Shown: positions 16,799-25,604 of the stretch, in pieces | How the letters are laid out: every line of letters starts with the position of its first letter | Numbering within the stretch: the first letter of the stretch is position 1 | Origin: an uncultured Clostridia bacterium | GTDB lineage: Bacteria; Bacillota; Clostridia; UMGS1883 | DNA: 64,000 bases | Assembly: GCA_934454525.1 (NCBI GenBank) | Contig: CAKSFM010000003.1 | Location: forward strand, 104,743 to 168,742 | Direction: 5' to 3' | Notes under the pieces: generated by a model | Told to the model about the DNA's origin: nothing | The model's input: only the letters and a program-made list of their open reading frames with translations | Databases searched by the model: none | Translations under genes and position numbers: made by a program

Positions 16799-18409
16799 CT
16801 AACGCTTTTTATATCTCTTAAGTGCTCCATTGTAAATCTTCAGCACATCATCAATGCCCATATTATGAAGCTGTTCTATATATTCGTCAAATTCGGAGAG
16901 CGGTTTATTGCCCATAATAAACGCATATGTCATTTCTTCCTTAAATGTCTTTATCGACGTAAGAGTTGAAGATATCTGAGAAGATTCCTCATCTGTCAGT
17001 GCAATAAGCGGAAGAAGATGCTTTTCAACATCGCTGTCCGTCCATTTGGTGACAGCCTCGTTCTGCTGTTTGTAGGTTCTCTCGGCAAGCTGAACCTCTT
17101 TATCCTGGATCGTCGGAGCGCTGTAGGATGCAGGTGAATATTCGGTAAATATTGTTGATACCGGAACACCATCGGGATTGTTAAAAATAAAATCCGTAAA
17201 CTGCGGCTTGCCGTCACTGTTTATTTCATAGCTCTTGCCCTCAACACCGAAATTATACAACATTCTTCCTTTATCACTGTATCCGAAATCAAGGAAACGA
17301 ACTGCCAGCTCGGGATTTGTACTTTTCTTGCTGACACTGAAACCCTCTGTCAAAACATATGGCCAATCTCTCTGTGAAAACTGCGGCTTATCTCCGCGTT
17401 TTAACACAGGATATTTAACTCCGACAAGGTCAAAACCGTTTTTACCGTTTGCCGCATCAAGCCATGCACCTATACCGCCGCCTGCCAATCCATAGGTTGC
17501 TCCGGTATTATTGTTCAGCATATACCCGTCAAGAATCTTCGGCTCAACGGACGACAGATTATGGTCAAGCAGACCTTTTTTATACCAGTCATTCATTTTC
17601 GTCAGAAATGCTTTATACTCTTTCTCTGCCGGACCATACTTAACCTTTCCGTCATCGCCGACAAAATAATCGTCCGTTATGCCCCATGCGCCTATTAAAA
17701 ATCCGTTTTTCAAATCAAGATACAGAAAAGACAGCGGTGCCGAAGCGCCTTTCTTGTCCTTAAAAGCCTGCAGCATTGCTTCCCAATCATCAATTGTTTC
17801 CGGTTCTGAGAGCCCAAGCTCGTCAAGCCAATCCTTTCGGATAATCGGTCCGCCATATGTGCATTGACTTGCCTCGCCGCGGATAAACGGAATGGTATAA
17901 TAATTATTTTCATCTGTTTTAACCATTTTATCAACATCTTTGTGCGCCGTTAAATACGACTTGAAATTCGGCGCCCACTTGTCAATTGCATCGTTAAGCT
18001 GCATTATGTAGTTTTCATTGATTGCCTTTTGTCCGCCGTAACCGTACCAATTGCCCTTAACAATATCCGGAAGTTCATTAGATGCAAGCAGCAGATTAAA
18101 CTGTTCCAGTTCCATGCCCGTTGCAGGATGAACATATGTAACCTTGATTCCGCTTTCTTTTTCTATCGTCTTTGCAATTTCCGTTTCGCCGAAATTTGAA
18201 ACTCTTGTTGTTAAAAGACCGTTCAGCGGCATCCAGAATTTTATAGTATCTTCACACTTAACGGGATATATATCATCGCCGGAATATTCAACGGGAGAAC
18301 CCTTTGCCTGTTTTTCCTCCTTGCCGGATTTGCAGCCTGTCATAGCCGCAGCGCTCAGTGCCGCAGCTATGCCCACGCATAAAAATCTTTTCAGTTTTCG
18401 GTTTTTCAT
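16799..18409 (-). CDS. Extracellular solute-binding lipoprotein (LplA/YtcQ type)
   Basis: This 536-residue family-1 binding protein begins with a lipoprotein signal: KNRKLKRFL, a hydrophobic Ala-rich core, and the lipobox AMTGC with the lipidated Cys at 26. The large size and the YTIPFIRGEA and GPIIRKDWLDELGLSEPETI segments match the LplA/YtcQ group that captures large oligosaccharides. AAAGGA lies 9 nt before the ATG. It is the first gene of the transporter unit (binding protein, LplB-type, then LplC-type permease). The ligand is inferred to be a product of the lyases encoded upstream; the sequence does not show it. Confidence 0.92.
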   Translation of the reverse strand: MKNRKLKRFLCVGIAAALSAAAMTGCKSGKEEKQAKGSPVEYSGDDIYPVKCEDTIKFWMPLNGLLTTRVSNFGETEIAKTIEKESGIKVTYVHPATGMELEQFNLLLASNELPDIVKGNWYGYGGQKAINENYIMQLNDAIDKWAPNFKSYLTAHKDVDKMVKTDENNYYTIPFIRGEASQCTYGGPIIRKDWLDELGLSEPETIDDWEAMLQAFKDKKGASAPLSFLYLDLKNGFLIGAWGITDDYFVGDDGKVKYGPAEKEYKAFLTKMNDWYKKGLLDHNLSSVEPKILDGYMLNNNTGATYGLAGGGIGAWLDAANGKNGFDLVGVKYPVLKRGDKPQFSQRDWPYVLTEGFSVSKKSTNPELAVRFLDFGYSDKGRMLYNFGVEGKSYEINSDGKPQFTDFIFNNPDGVPVSTIFTEYSPASYSAPTIQDKEVQLAERTYKQQNEAVTKWTDSDVEKHLLPLIALTDEESSQISSTLTSIKTFKEEMTYAFIMGNKPLSEFDEYIEQLHNMGIDDVLKIYNGALKRYKKR

Positions 18410-18450
18410 AAGATCATTCCTTTCATAATTCGATTTAAATATTTATAGAC

Positions 18451-19755
18451 TCAGTCATTATATTTATTGTGTTCGTTTTCAACCTCCTTTGCCATTTCCA
18501 GCAATCTCTCTGTCATCATATATCCTGCTTCGGGTGCAAGACATGCTCCTATACTCAAATTTTTTTCATACAGACGGCTGTTTTCCGCATAAGCTTCACG
18601 CGTTGCCACATATCCGCAGCCTCCGTTTGAAAACGAGCAGACCATATTGTTCACGGTTTCTGCATATTCCTTAATATAAAGTCCGAAATACACAAATATT
18701 TCTCCGGGATATGCATAAATCGCAGTATTACCGATTTTTATATACTGCAAATAGTATTTTGCGGTGCTGCCCTTTACACATGCCTGATAGTAGCATAAAT
18801 TTCTGATTGCGGTAATGTCTTTCTCATCTGCCATGCGTTTGATTTCCGAAATTGCTTCATCATCGGTTAAAATACGGCGCGGAAGCTCTGTCAGCTCCTT
18901 GCGGCTGAAAAGCCCCTCACCTGTCGGTTCGGCATTTGAAAGAGCCTTCACACATGCCGCTTTCAGAGTTTTTCCCATTTTTACATATGTGTCCCACGGC
19001 ATATTCATCCCGTATTTTGGGTCGATATGATTAATATCTCCGCTCGTCCCGGCGAGAAATACAGTGACAAATTCATCACCGTACTCTTTTTTCATTTCAT
19101 CGGACAAAACGTGAGAGAATGCCCCGGAATATGACGCGCCCGGAGTGCAGTCCTGATGGCACGCAAAGGAAACGATTGCACCGCACGGCTTGCCGCTGCC
19201 GTCCTTAAAAAACAGAATCGGAACACTCTCATCAACCTTGCCGAGAGGGCGCAGCATATCACCTGAATATGCATTGGTTCTGTATGTTCCGTCACTCATG
19301 ACAAAGGTGCGGTTAAATGCAATTCCTTCAGCCGTGCCGCAAGCATAGAAACCCTCCGCATCATGCAGTCTTTTATACGCCAGAATGACACAATCCGCAA
19401 TCAAGCGATAGACAGTATCTTTGTAAGTCTTATCCGCAAAAGCATTAATTTCAGGACTGTCAATGATCGGGATTCCCTTATGTGTATGATTCACCGCAAC
19501 AAGTACATTTTCCGCATTTATACCGGTATACTCAAATATGCGTGCTGTGACTGCATCGTGAAGGTCATCGGGAAACTCGCAGGAATCTATCTCGATAATT
19601 GCCGCCATATTTCCCATGCTTTCTATTACAGCGCTTCGCACGTGAAGCGTATCCAATACATCCTCCGCCGAATAGTTTAAAAACACCCCTGCCAAATATC
19701 CGCCGAGAGGCGGCGTTATATCTTTTTCATAAAATGCTGCTCGCACAAATTTCAC
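18451..19755 (-). CDS. Second ceramidase N-terminal-domain-like protein
   Basis: This 434-residue relative of the protein at 10531 has an FYEKDITPPLGGYLAG start, the zinc motif VAVNHTHKGIP near residue 90, SFACHQDCTPG, and LAGTSGDINHIDP near residue 230. As in the first copy, the Ser of the ceramidase GDVSPN motif is replaced (GDINH). No signal peptide is present. It starts at the GTG at 19755 or, with better ribosome-site spacing (GAGGGTG), at the GTG at 19746. It lies between the GH29 gene (13 nt) and the ABC transporter lipoprotein gene, so it acts inside the cell on something imported. The substrate is unknown. Confidence 0.7.
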   Translation of the reverse strand: MKFVRAAFYEKDITPPLGGYLAGVFLNYSAEDVLDTLHVRSAVIESMGNMAAIIEIDSCEFPDDLHDAVTARIFEYTGINAENVLVAVNHTHKGIPIIDSPEINAFADKTYKDTVYRLIADCVILAYKRLHDAEGFYACGTAEGIAFNRTFVMSDGTYRTNAYSGDMLRPLGKVDESVPILFFKDGSGKPCGAIVSFACHQDCTPGASYSGAFSHVLSDEMKKEYGDEFVTVFLAGTSGDINHIDPKYGMNMPWDTYVKMGKTLKAACVKALSNAEPTGEGLFSRKELTELPRRILTDDEAISEIKRMADEKDITAIRNLCYYQACVKGSTAKYYLQYIKIGNTAIYAYPGEIFVYFGLYIKEYAETVNNMVCSFSNGGCGYVATREAYAENSRLYEKNLSIGACLAPEAGYMMTERLLEMAKEVENEHNKYND

Positions 19756-19767
19756 CCTCTCTGTTAT

Positions 19768-21081
19768 TTATCTCTGCTTCAGGAAAACCTCAATAACCGG
19801 ATCAATTATATTTGGCTTCACGGCAGGCAGCTTAAATGTAACCGTTCCGTTATCCGTGCTGCACTCGTAAAGCAGCTCGCTCCCGTCATGAAGAAATTGG
19901 GCATAATCTATTTTTTCGGCAAGATTATTCATTTGAAGAGCTGCAAACGGGTAATTCAGAATATGTATGTACAAACGTTTTTCATCCATGCTCTGCGTTA
20001 AACGCGCTCCTTCCGGCGCCGCAAACTCCGGTTCAGCCATTGTGCAGCCGTAGATTGAACGACCGTTGACCGAAAGCCATTTACCATATTCTCCAAGCGC
20101 CTTTTCCGCACGTTCATCAAAATATCCGCGTGATGTCGGACCGACATTCATAATCAAATTGCCGCCTATTGAAACAGTGTTTATAAGCATGTCTATCAGC
20201 ATTTTCGGCGATTTCCAGCTCGTTTCGTCGCGGTGATACCCCCACGACCCTGAAAATGTCTGGCATGCCTCCCATGTAAGCAATTCGCCTGTTTTTTCAT
20301 CTCTAACCCATTCCGTCGGCTGGAACTGCTCAGGCGTCCACAAATCCTGGTCTATCTGAGTTCTGTTATCAATAATTATATCGGGGTTAATAGCTCTTGC
20401 AGTCTGAATCAATTTCTCCGATTCCCATTCATCCTTACCTTTATAGCCCCCGTTTTCCATCCACGGCTCCGCTTCCCAATCCTCATGTCCGCTGAAACCC
20501 TCGGTATATGAAAAATCAAACCATAGTATATCGATTTTTCCATAGTTTGTAAGAAGTTCTGTCACTTGATTACGCATATATTCGGCATACTTCTTCACAT
20601 CTCTGCCGCGGCTTTGTTCCTCTGCGTCCTTATCCTTGCGCCGCGGATGCAGCTGGTCAATCGGAAATTCAGGGTGATGCCAGTCAAGCAGTGAATAATA
20701 AAAACCCACATGCAGCCCCTCTTTTCTGAACGCATCGGCATACTCGCGCACTAAATCACGTCCGTAAGGCGTATTTGTTATTTTATAATCAGTATATTTA
20801 CTGTCAAACAGGCAAAAACCCTCATGGTGCTTTGTTGTCAGCACAGCGTACTTCATGCCTGCCTCCCGTGCGGCACGCGCCCACTTTGACGCATCACACA
20901 TATCAGGGTTAAAATACTTAAAATATTTATCATATTTTTCTTCGGGAATCATTTCATAGGTTTTTACCCACTCATGTCTTGCCGGCATTGAGTACAGACC
21001 GAAATGAATGAACATCCCGAATCTGTCATGCGTAAACCACGATGTATCTCCCGGTGTCTTTCTTACCTTATAGCTCGACAT
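19768..21081 (-). CDS. Alpha-L-fucosidase, GH29
   Basis: This 437-residue GH29 enzyme has the N-terminal FGMFIHFGLYSMPARHEWVK and the active-site histidines in LTTKHHEGFCLFDS (H85, H86). GFYYSLLDWHHPEF follows, and the catalytic nucleophile is the Asp in IDILWFDFSY (D189). GGAG with correct spacing precedes the ATG at 21081; a longer frame begins at 21105. No signal peptide is present, so it hydrolyses fucosyl (or related alpha-L) linkages on imported oligosaccharides. It follows the secreted LamG-like gene by 20 nt. A short C-terminal beta module replaces the usual CBM. Exact specificity is not fixed, because GH29 also includes alpha-L-galactosidases. Confidence 0.9.
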   Translation of the reverse strand: MSSYKVRKTPGDTSWFTHDRFGMFIHFGLYSMPARHEWVKTYEMIPEEKYDKYFKYFNPDMCDASKWARAAREAGMKYAVLTTKHHEGFCLFDSKYTDYKITNTPYGRDLVREYADAFRKEGLHVGFYYSLLDWHHPEFPIDQLHPRRKDKDAEEQSRGRDVKKYAEYMRNQVTELLTNYGKIDILWFDFSYTEGFSGHEDWEAEPWMENGGYKGKDEWESEKLIQTARAINPDIIIDNRTQIDQDLWTPEQFQPTEWVRDEKTGELLTWEACQTFSGSWGYHRDETSWKSPKMLIDMLINTVSIGGNLIMNVGPTSRGYFDERAEKALGEYGKWLSVNGRSIYGCTMAEPEFAAPEGARLTQSMDEKRLYIHILNYPFAALQMNNLAEKIDYAQFLHDGSELLYECSTDNGTVTFKLPAVKPNIIDPVIEVFLKQR

Positions 21082-21101
21082 TTTCTTTTCTCCTTTTTCC
21101 G

Positions 21102-22304
21102 TCACTTCATCTTCACAATGCCGTCAATTACCATAATCATATTCTCCCAGCTCTCCAGGAAAAATACTTCCGGAGTATACTTGGCGTTTTCCGGCTCCGG
21201 TTCAATAATCATCTCGTATTTCCCTGAAAACACAGCAGTGTTTGAAGCGCGCACTTTTTCGATTTCACCGTTTTCATTTTTTAAAACCATAATCATAAGC
21301 GCTGATTTAGGTGTTCTGAAACCGTTTACAAGAACTGCCCTTGCTCCGTAAGCGCCGTCCACGTCCGTGAATTCAACACTTTCAATGCTCAGCTGCTGCC
21401 TCATAACTGTGTAATATGAACACACATCATATTCCGATACGCACACAAGCACCATTCCGGGTGTCAGAGAATCCGTACCGGCTGCCTGTTCTGTCATATT
21501 TTTATCTTTATACAATCCGAAATAAGCAGCGTCAGACTTAATAGCTTCCAGAAGCTCCGATGCCGCGGCCATATCGCCGTAATATACCGCTCCGTTATCG
21601 AGATGTGCGTTTTCACTGTTCACCTCGAATGGCGGCAGTTCATATGAATCCGCATTGTAAGCCTCCTCGTAATATATCACATTATCAAATAACGCTCTTC
21701 CGCTTTCACTGCTCGGAAGCATACCAAAGCCCATTTTTGCTGCGCCGAAAACTTTTCTCCAGCTTCCGATGCTTACACCGTCGCACCAAAATTCATATTC
21801 TCCCGTTGACGCATTATACGTTATCGCTGCCTTATGCCATCTTCCGCGCGTCAATCCAAGCGATACCGTTTCTTCTTTTCCTCCGCCGTAGGGGTGTCCG
21901 AGCGTTATACTTCCATCCTCGTTCCATGCAAATATTTGCGCACCTTCCGATTCCGTAAAACAAAGCCGCGCACCGCCGTCGGCATATATGCTTGCCTCAA
22001 GTGTGAAGGTTTTGTTTCCGCCGTTTGGAATGACATATTCCCGTCTGCCCTCGGTATTTCCCGAAAGTCCGAGAATCTCGTTATTGTCAAAAGGCATTTT
22101 CCCGCCGGCATTCTCCGCCGACACTAATGACTGATTACCCGAAGCTCCGGTTGTGTCAGTTCTGAGATTAACCGTTACTGCAGCCGATTCCGCAAAAGCC
22201 GTAAGACCGACCGCGGCAAAAGCGGCAGCAAGCATTAAAATCATACATAAATACAGCTTTGCTCCGTTTATACCAAGCCGGCTGTTTCCTTTAAAAAGCT
22301 CCAT
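21102..22304 (-). CDS. Secreted LamG-like (concanavalin fold) protein
   Basis: The 400-residue product starts at the ATG at 22304, where GGAGG lies 9 nt upstream, and has a signal peptide ending near residue 40 (FAAVGLTAFAESAA). Residues about 60-215 are a concanavalin/LamG-like module, with the recurring TRGRWHKAAITYNASTGEYE and CDGVSIGSWRKVFG. After it comes a small alpha/beta module (MAAASELLEAIKSDAAYFGL) and a C-terminal Ig-like segment. The same module pair is repeated twice in the protein at 36004. It lacks any catalytic signature and probably binds polysaccharide outside the cell beside the lyase encoded 13 nt upstream. The function is inferred. Confidence 0.6.
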   Translation of the reverse strand: MELFKGNSRLGINGAKLYLCMILMLAAAFAAVGLTAFAESAAVTVNLRTDTTGASGNQSLVSAENAGGKMPFDNNEILGLSGNTEGRREYVIPNGGNKTFTLEASIYADGGARLCFTESEGAQIFAWNEDGSITLGHPYGGGKEETVSLGLTRGRWHKAAITYNASTGEYEFWCDGVSIGSWRKVFGAAKMGFGMLPSSESGRALFDNVIYYEEAYNADSYELPPFEVNSENAHLDNGAVYYGDMAAASELLEAIKSDAAYFGLYKDKNMTEQAAGTDSLTPGMVLVCVSEYDVCSYYTVMRQQLSIESVEFTDVDGAYGARAVLVNGFRTPKSALMIMVLKNENGEIEKVRASNTAVFSGKYEMIIEPEPENAKYTPEVFFLESWENMIMVIDGIVKMK

Positions 22305-22317
22305 TGTGTTTCCTCCT

Positions 22318-25300
22318 TCAGGGATTTGCATCCGCGCTTTTACAAAGCGGGGCAAGCTTGTCAGTCATAATATATGCAGAAACGCATTCATCATCATTAC
22401 ACGGGACGGCAGTATTGACGTTTATGTATCCGTTTGAGTACGGCTGCACGGATATGTTCCGAATCACACCGTTCTTCTTTGTAAGAATTGCAAGAAATGC
22501 CGTGCTCCCCTCCGGGCAGTAAGCAGTTCCCGAGATATTGCAGCTTCCGTCCATTCTTTCTGCCGTAAGGTGAGGCAATTCCCATGTATTCATCGGTTTA
22601 TTGTATGCACTTACCGGACTTGCCTCAATTTCCATCGGAGTAAGCTTCACAGTAATGCTGACGCTGCCGCTGCCGTGAACCTTAATTGCAAGGCGATTCG
22701 CATCAACGGCGGCATCCTCGGGATTATGATAAGATTCGGCAAGCGGCTCTGCCGTACCATAACTTATTTCGGCTGTTTCCGCATCCGTTATAAAGGTCAG
22801 CTTCAATTTTTTACCGTCCTGCGTGAGGATAACAGTCCTGTCATCCTCCTTCGTCATGACTGTATCGCTGTACGTCATCATAAACCAATAAATATCGCTT
22901 TCTTTTTTAAGGTCAATTTCATCGCGCACAACAAGACTTTGCCTGTTATCCGTAAAGAAGAAGCCCCTTTGCGACGCAGCAGCGTTTTTCGCATACAGCT
23001 CCGATGTGTCAACCAGTGTTATTCCGCCGTAGTCATCTGTTTCATACCTTGTTATCGACGCCTCCGAATCCCAAATCTGATCCTGGTTTTCATCAGGATT
23101 TATCACAATACAATTATGTGCCTCTGCCCTCAGCTTGAAAATTTTCCATCTGTCGCCGCCGTCTTTTTCATCCCAATAACCGGTTTGATTGTAATTTCCC
23201 ATTCCGGTATCCTTTGCCCAGCGGATTCCCATGCTGTCGAAAACAAAGCTTGCACCGTCAAGATGACCGTGATCCGTGTTTGTTTTTCCCGCATGTATTC
23301 CGACAAAATTCTGAACCGAGCGGTTCCAACGGTCACGCATTGTGATTACACCGTTGCTTTCATCATATGCATCAAGCGGCATGCTCTCATCCGTGTCCGG
23401 CATGGAAGTGTCATACCACAGAAGCGACATGGCAAGCTGCTCGCCTGTTGACCAGTAAGGATTCATATTTTGCACAACAAGCTTTGCGGCAAGCGGATCA
23501 TTGTAAAGCGCAGCCATGTAAAGCATTTCGGGAGTGTAAAGACTGATGCTTGATTTTCCGTAGTCCTTTGAGTCTCCGTAATTATATATCCCGTAAGGAG
23601 ACTGCACTGATAATGCCCACCGTGCCGATGTGTTCAAGCCTTCCAGCCTGTCCAGTCCGTATGCGGTGCCGAACACTTTATTCAGCCCGGATATTATTTT
23701 TGCAGTATACTGCCATGTCAGCTCCCAGTAATCCGGACCTTCATACCATGCACCGTTCGGGGCAAAACGCACAATTGCAGGTTCAATGCACCTTACCGCA
23801 CTGCTGAGTATTTTTTCCGCAATTTCGGGATATGCGTCCATCATCGCAATCGCCGCAAGCGAGACGCCGCCGGAGCAGATGTTGTTCCAGTTGCTGTCAC
23901 CTATTGCAAGCTGCGACATTGCACCCCTGCCCGTTGAGTATAAAATGTTATAATCATAAAAGCAGTTATTATAAATTCCTTTTTCAATTACAGCGCGCTG
24001 TTCAGGCGTAAATGCATCGTACATCCAGTCATAACCGACTGCAATGCCGGAAGCCATTTCACCAACGTCAAGTGCATGACCGGGATGCCAGTTTGGAAAT
24101 TCACTGACTGCTTTTAAATCAGTCCACGCTCTGTCGGCGTATTTTTTATCTCCCGTAAGCTGATATGCCATTCCGAGAGCATACATACGTCTGTCAACCT
24201 CGCGCGATACCTCCAAAAGCCGACCGTTTTTCACCTCGTATGCTACAGGAGTATTGTCCCTGACATATTCATCCGCTCTTCTGAGAACATAGTATTTCCA
24301 GTTAGCTTTATATGTATTTGTTTTACATTCTTCACGCAGACGTGCAAAGTCAGCAGCCGTTGCCTGTACTCTGGGATGGATGCCGTAAAGTGCGGAATTT
24401 TTATATTCTTCGCCGATAATGCCGCCGTTCGGTCTTACAAAAAGCATGAAGCTGTTCAGCTTTTCCAAGTCTGTGCCGGCAGGCGGCTCAAAGAGCGTAT
24501 CTCCGATTATATTCATTCCGCCGTTATATTCAGCATTATATGTATAAACCTTTTTTCCGAGTAAGGTAACAAAAAACGTTTCAAACCGTACAAAAGTCTC
24601 TGTATCAGTTATATCCGAATCCGAAATGTTTGCCGTCCTTCCCTCAAGCGTTGCCGTTTTGCCGCTGATGCTGCCGGAAAGTCCGAGCTTTTCCGCAAGC
24701 TCATTAAACGGCACCATATATTCAGCGTTTTTTATATACGGCGCATTTTTCAAAATAAATTTTTCCCCGTTTATAAACACTACGCCGCTTTTAAGGTGCA
24801 CACCTAAGTAACCGTTCAGGATTTCATCATAAATTCCATCGCTTTCAAACACTGACTGCTCTGTAAGCTCAATCGTTTTGTCAACCTGTCCGACATATTC
24901 TCTCGGCTCTTTTGCTTCGTACACGCACACATCATCAATCAGAAATTCAATCGGATCGGTTGAATTCGGACTGTAAACCGATGACGGAATTGCAGACGAT
25001 CCGTAAGGCGTTACATGAAATCTGAAACAGTCCGTCAGTGTTTTATCGGCAAAATCACAATCGGCAATGCTTCGTCCGTTACCAAGCATCTCTCCGTCAA
25101 AATAATAGCTTACTTTCTTATCGTAATAATCGACGGCAAGACTGATTTTATGCCACTCACCAATCGGCATTTCAACCGATGAAGATTGGTCATAATACAA
25201 TATTCCGTTTGCAAGAGCCGCAACATCAAGATTGTTATCACGGTATCCGATATATGCCCTGAAAAACGATGAAGCATTTAAATTTTTCAGACGAAATTCG

Positions 25301-25602
25301 TAAACTATATAATCGGATTCGGAAACGATATCCTTTGCGTTAAGATGAAAGCTGCCGCTCGGCACTGCTCCCTGAGCTTTTTTTATCAGTGTGCATTTGT
25401 TGCCGTCATCTTCCTCAATTTGCTTTATAATATCGCCGGAGCTTGGATATCCGACAAGACCTGCTCCGTTAGAATCATTGTAAATCACCTTGTTACCCAA
25501 AACAGGCTCAGCGGCACAGGCTGCCGGCAGGCAGCTTATACTGCCTGCCATCGCCAGAGCGCTGATTGCCGATATGATTTTTTTAACAAAGCTATGCGTC
25601 AT
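22318..25602 (-). CDS. Secreted heparinase II/III-like polysaccharide lyase (copy 1)
   Basis: This 1094-residue secreted protein has a signal peptide (1-30) and a LamG-like domain (about 35-235). A copper-amine-oxidase-N-like stalk domain follows (about 255-370, with EYMVPFNELAEKLGLSGSI). Next are an alpha/alpha-toroid domain (about 400-700, with WHPGHALDVGEMASGIAVGY and YEGPDYWELTWQY) and a heparinase II/III beta domain (about 715-950, with NTDHGHLDGASFVFDSMGI). The family cleaves uronate-containing chains by beta-elimination, leaving unsaturated ends. It is a paralogue of the gene 2 nt upstream, with long near-identical stretches. Its products would feed the GH88 enzyme and the ABC transporter. 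Substrate class (GAG, alginate-like or other) is not resolved. Confidence 0.8.
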   Translation of the reverse strand: MTHSFVKKIISAISALAMAGSISCLPAACAAEPVLGNKVIYNDSNGAGLVGYPSSGDIIKQIEEDDGNKCTLIKKAQGAVPSGSFHLNAKDIVSESDYIVYEFRLKNLNASSFFRAYIGYRDNNLDVAALANGILYYDQSSSVEMPIGEWHKISLAVDYYDKKVSYYFDGEMLGNGRSIADCDFADKTLTDCFRFHVTPYGSSAIPSSVYSPNSTDPIEFLIDDVCVYEAKEPREYVGQVDKTIELTEQSVFESDGIYDEILNGYLGVHLKSGVVFINGEKFILKNAPYIKNAEYMVPFNELAEKLGLSGSISGKTATLEGRTANISDSDITDTETFVRFETFFVTLLGKKVYTYNAEYNGGMNIIGDTLFEPPAGTDLEKLNSFMLFVRPNGGIIGEEYKNSALYGIHPRVQATAADFARLREECKTNTYKANWKYYVLRRADEYVRDNTPVAYEVKNGRLLEVSREVDRRMYALGMAYQLTGDKKYADRAWTDLKAVSEFPNWHPGHALDVGEMASGIAVGYDWMYDAFTPEQRAVIEKGIYNNCFYDYNILYSTGRGAMSQLAIGDSNWNNICSGGVSLAAIAMMDAYPEIAEKILSSAVRCIEPAIVRFAPNGAWYEGPDYWELTWQYTAKIISGLNKVFGTAYGLDRLEGLNTSARWALSVQSPYGIYNYGDSKDYGKSSISLYTPEMLYMAALYNDPLAAKLVVQNMNPYWSTGEQLAMSLLWYDTSMPDTDESMPLDAYDESNGVITMRDRWNRSVQNFVGIHAGKTNTDHGHLDGASFVFDSMGIRWAKDTGMGNYNQTGYWDEKDGGDRWKIFKLRAEAHNCIVINPDENQDQIWDSEASITRYETDDYGGITLVDTSELYAKNAAASQRGFFFTDNRQSLVVRDEIDLKKESDIYWFMMTYSDTVMTKEDDRTVILTQDGKKLKLTFITDAETAEISYGTAEPLAESYHNPEDAAVDANRLAIKVHGSGSVSITVKLTPMEIEASPVSAYNKPMNTWELPHLTAERMDGSCNISGTAYCPEGSTAFLAILTKKNGVIRNISVQPYSNGYINVNTAVPCNDDECVSAYIMTDKLAPLCKSADANP

Positions 25603-25604
25603 AT

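Noticed and set aside
22570..23451. Long plus-strand frame opposite the first lyase
   Set aside because: The lyase reading on the minus strand is clearly real (conserved motifs, paralogue next door). The plus frame is Arg/His/Ile-rich with no start signal.
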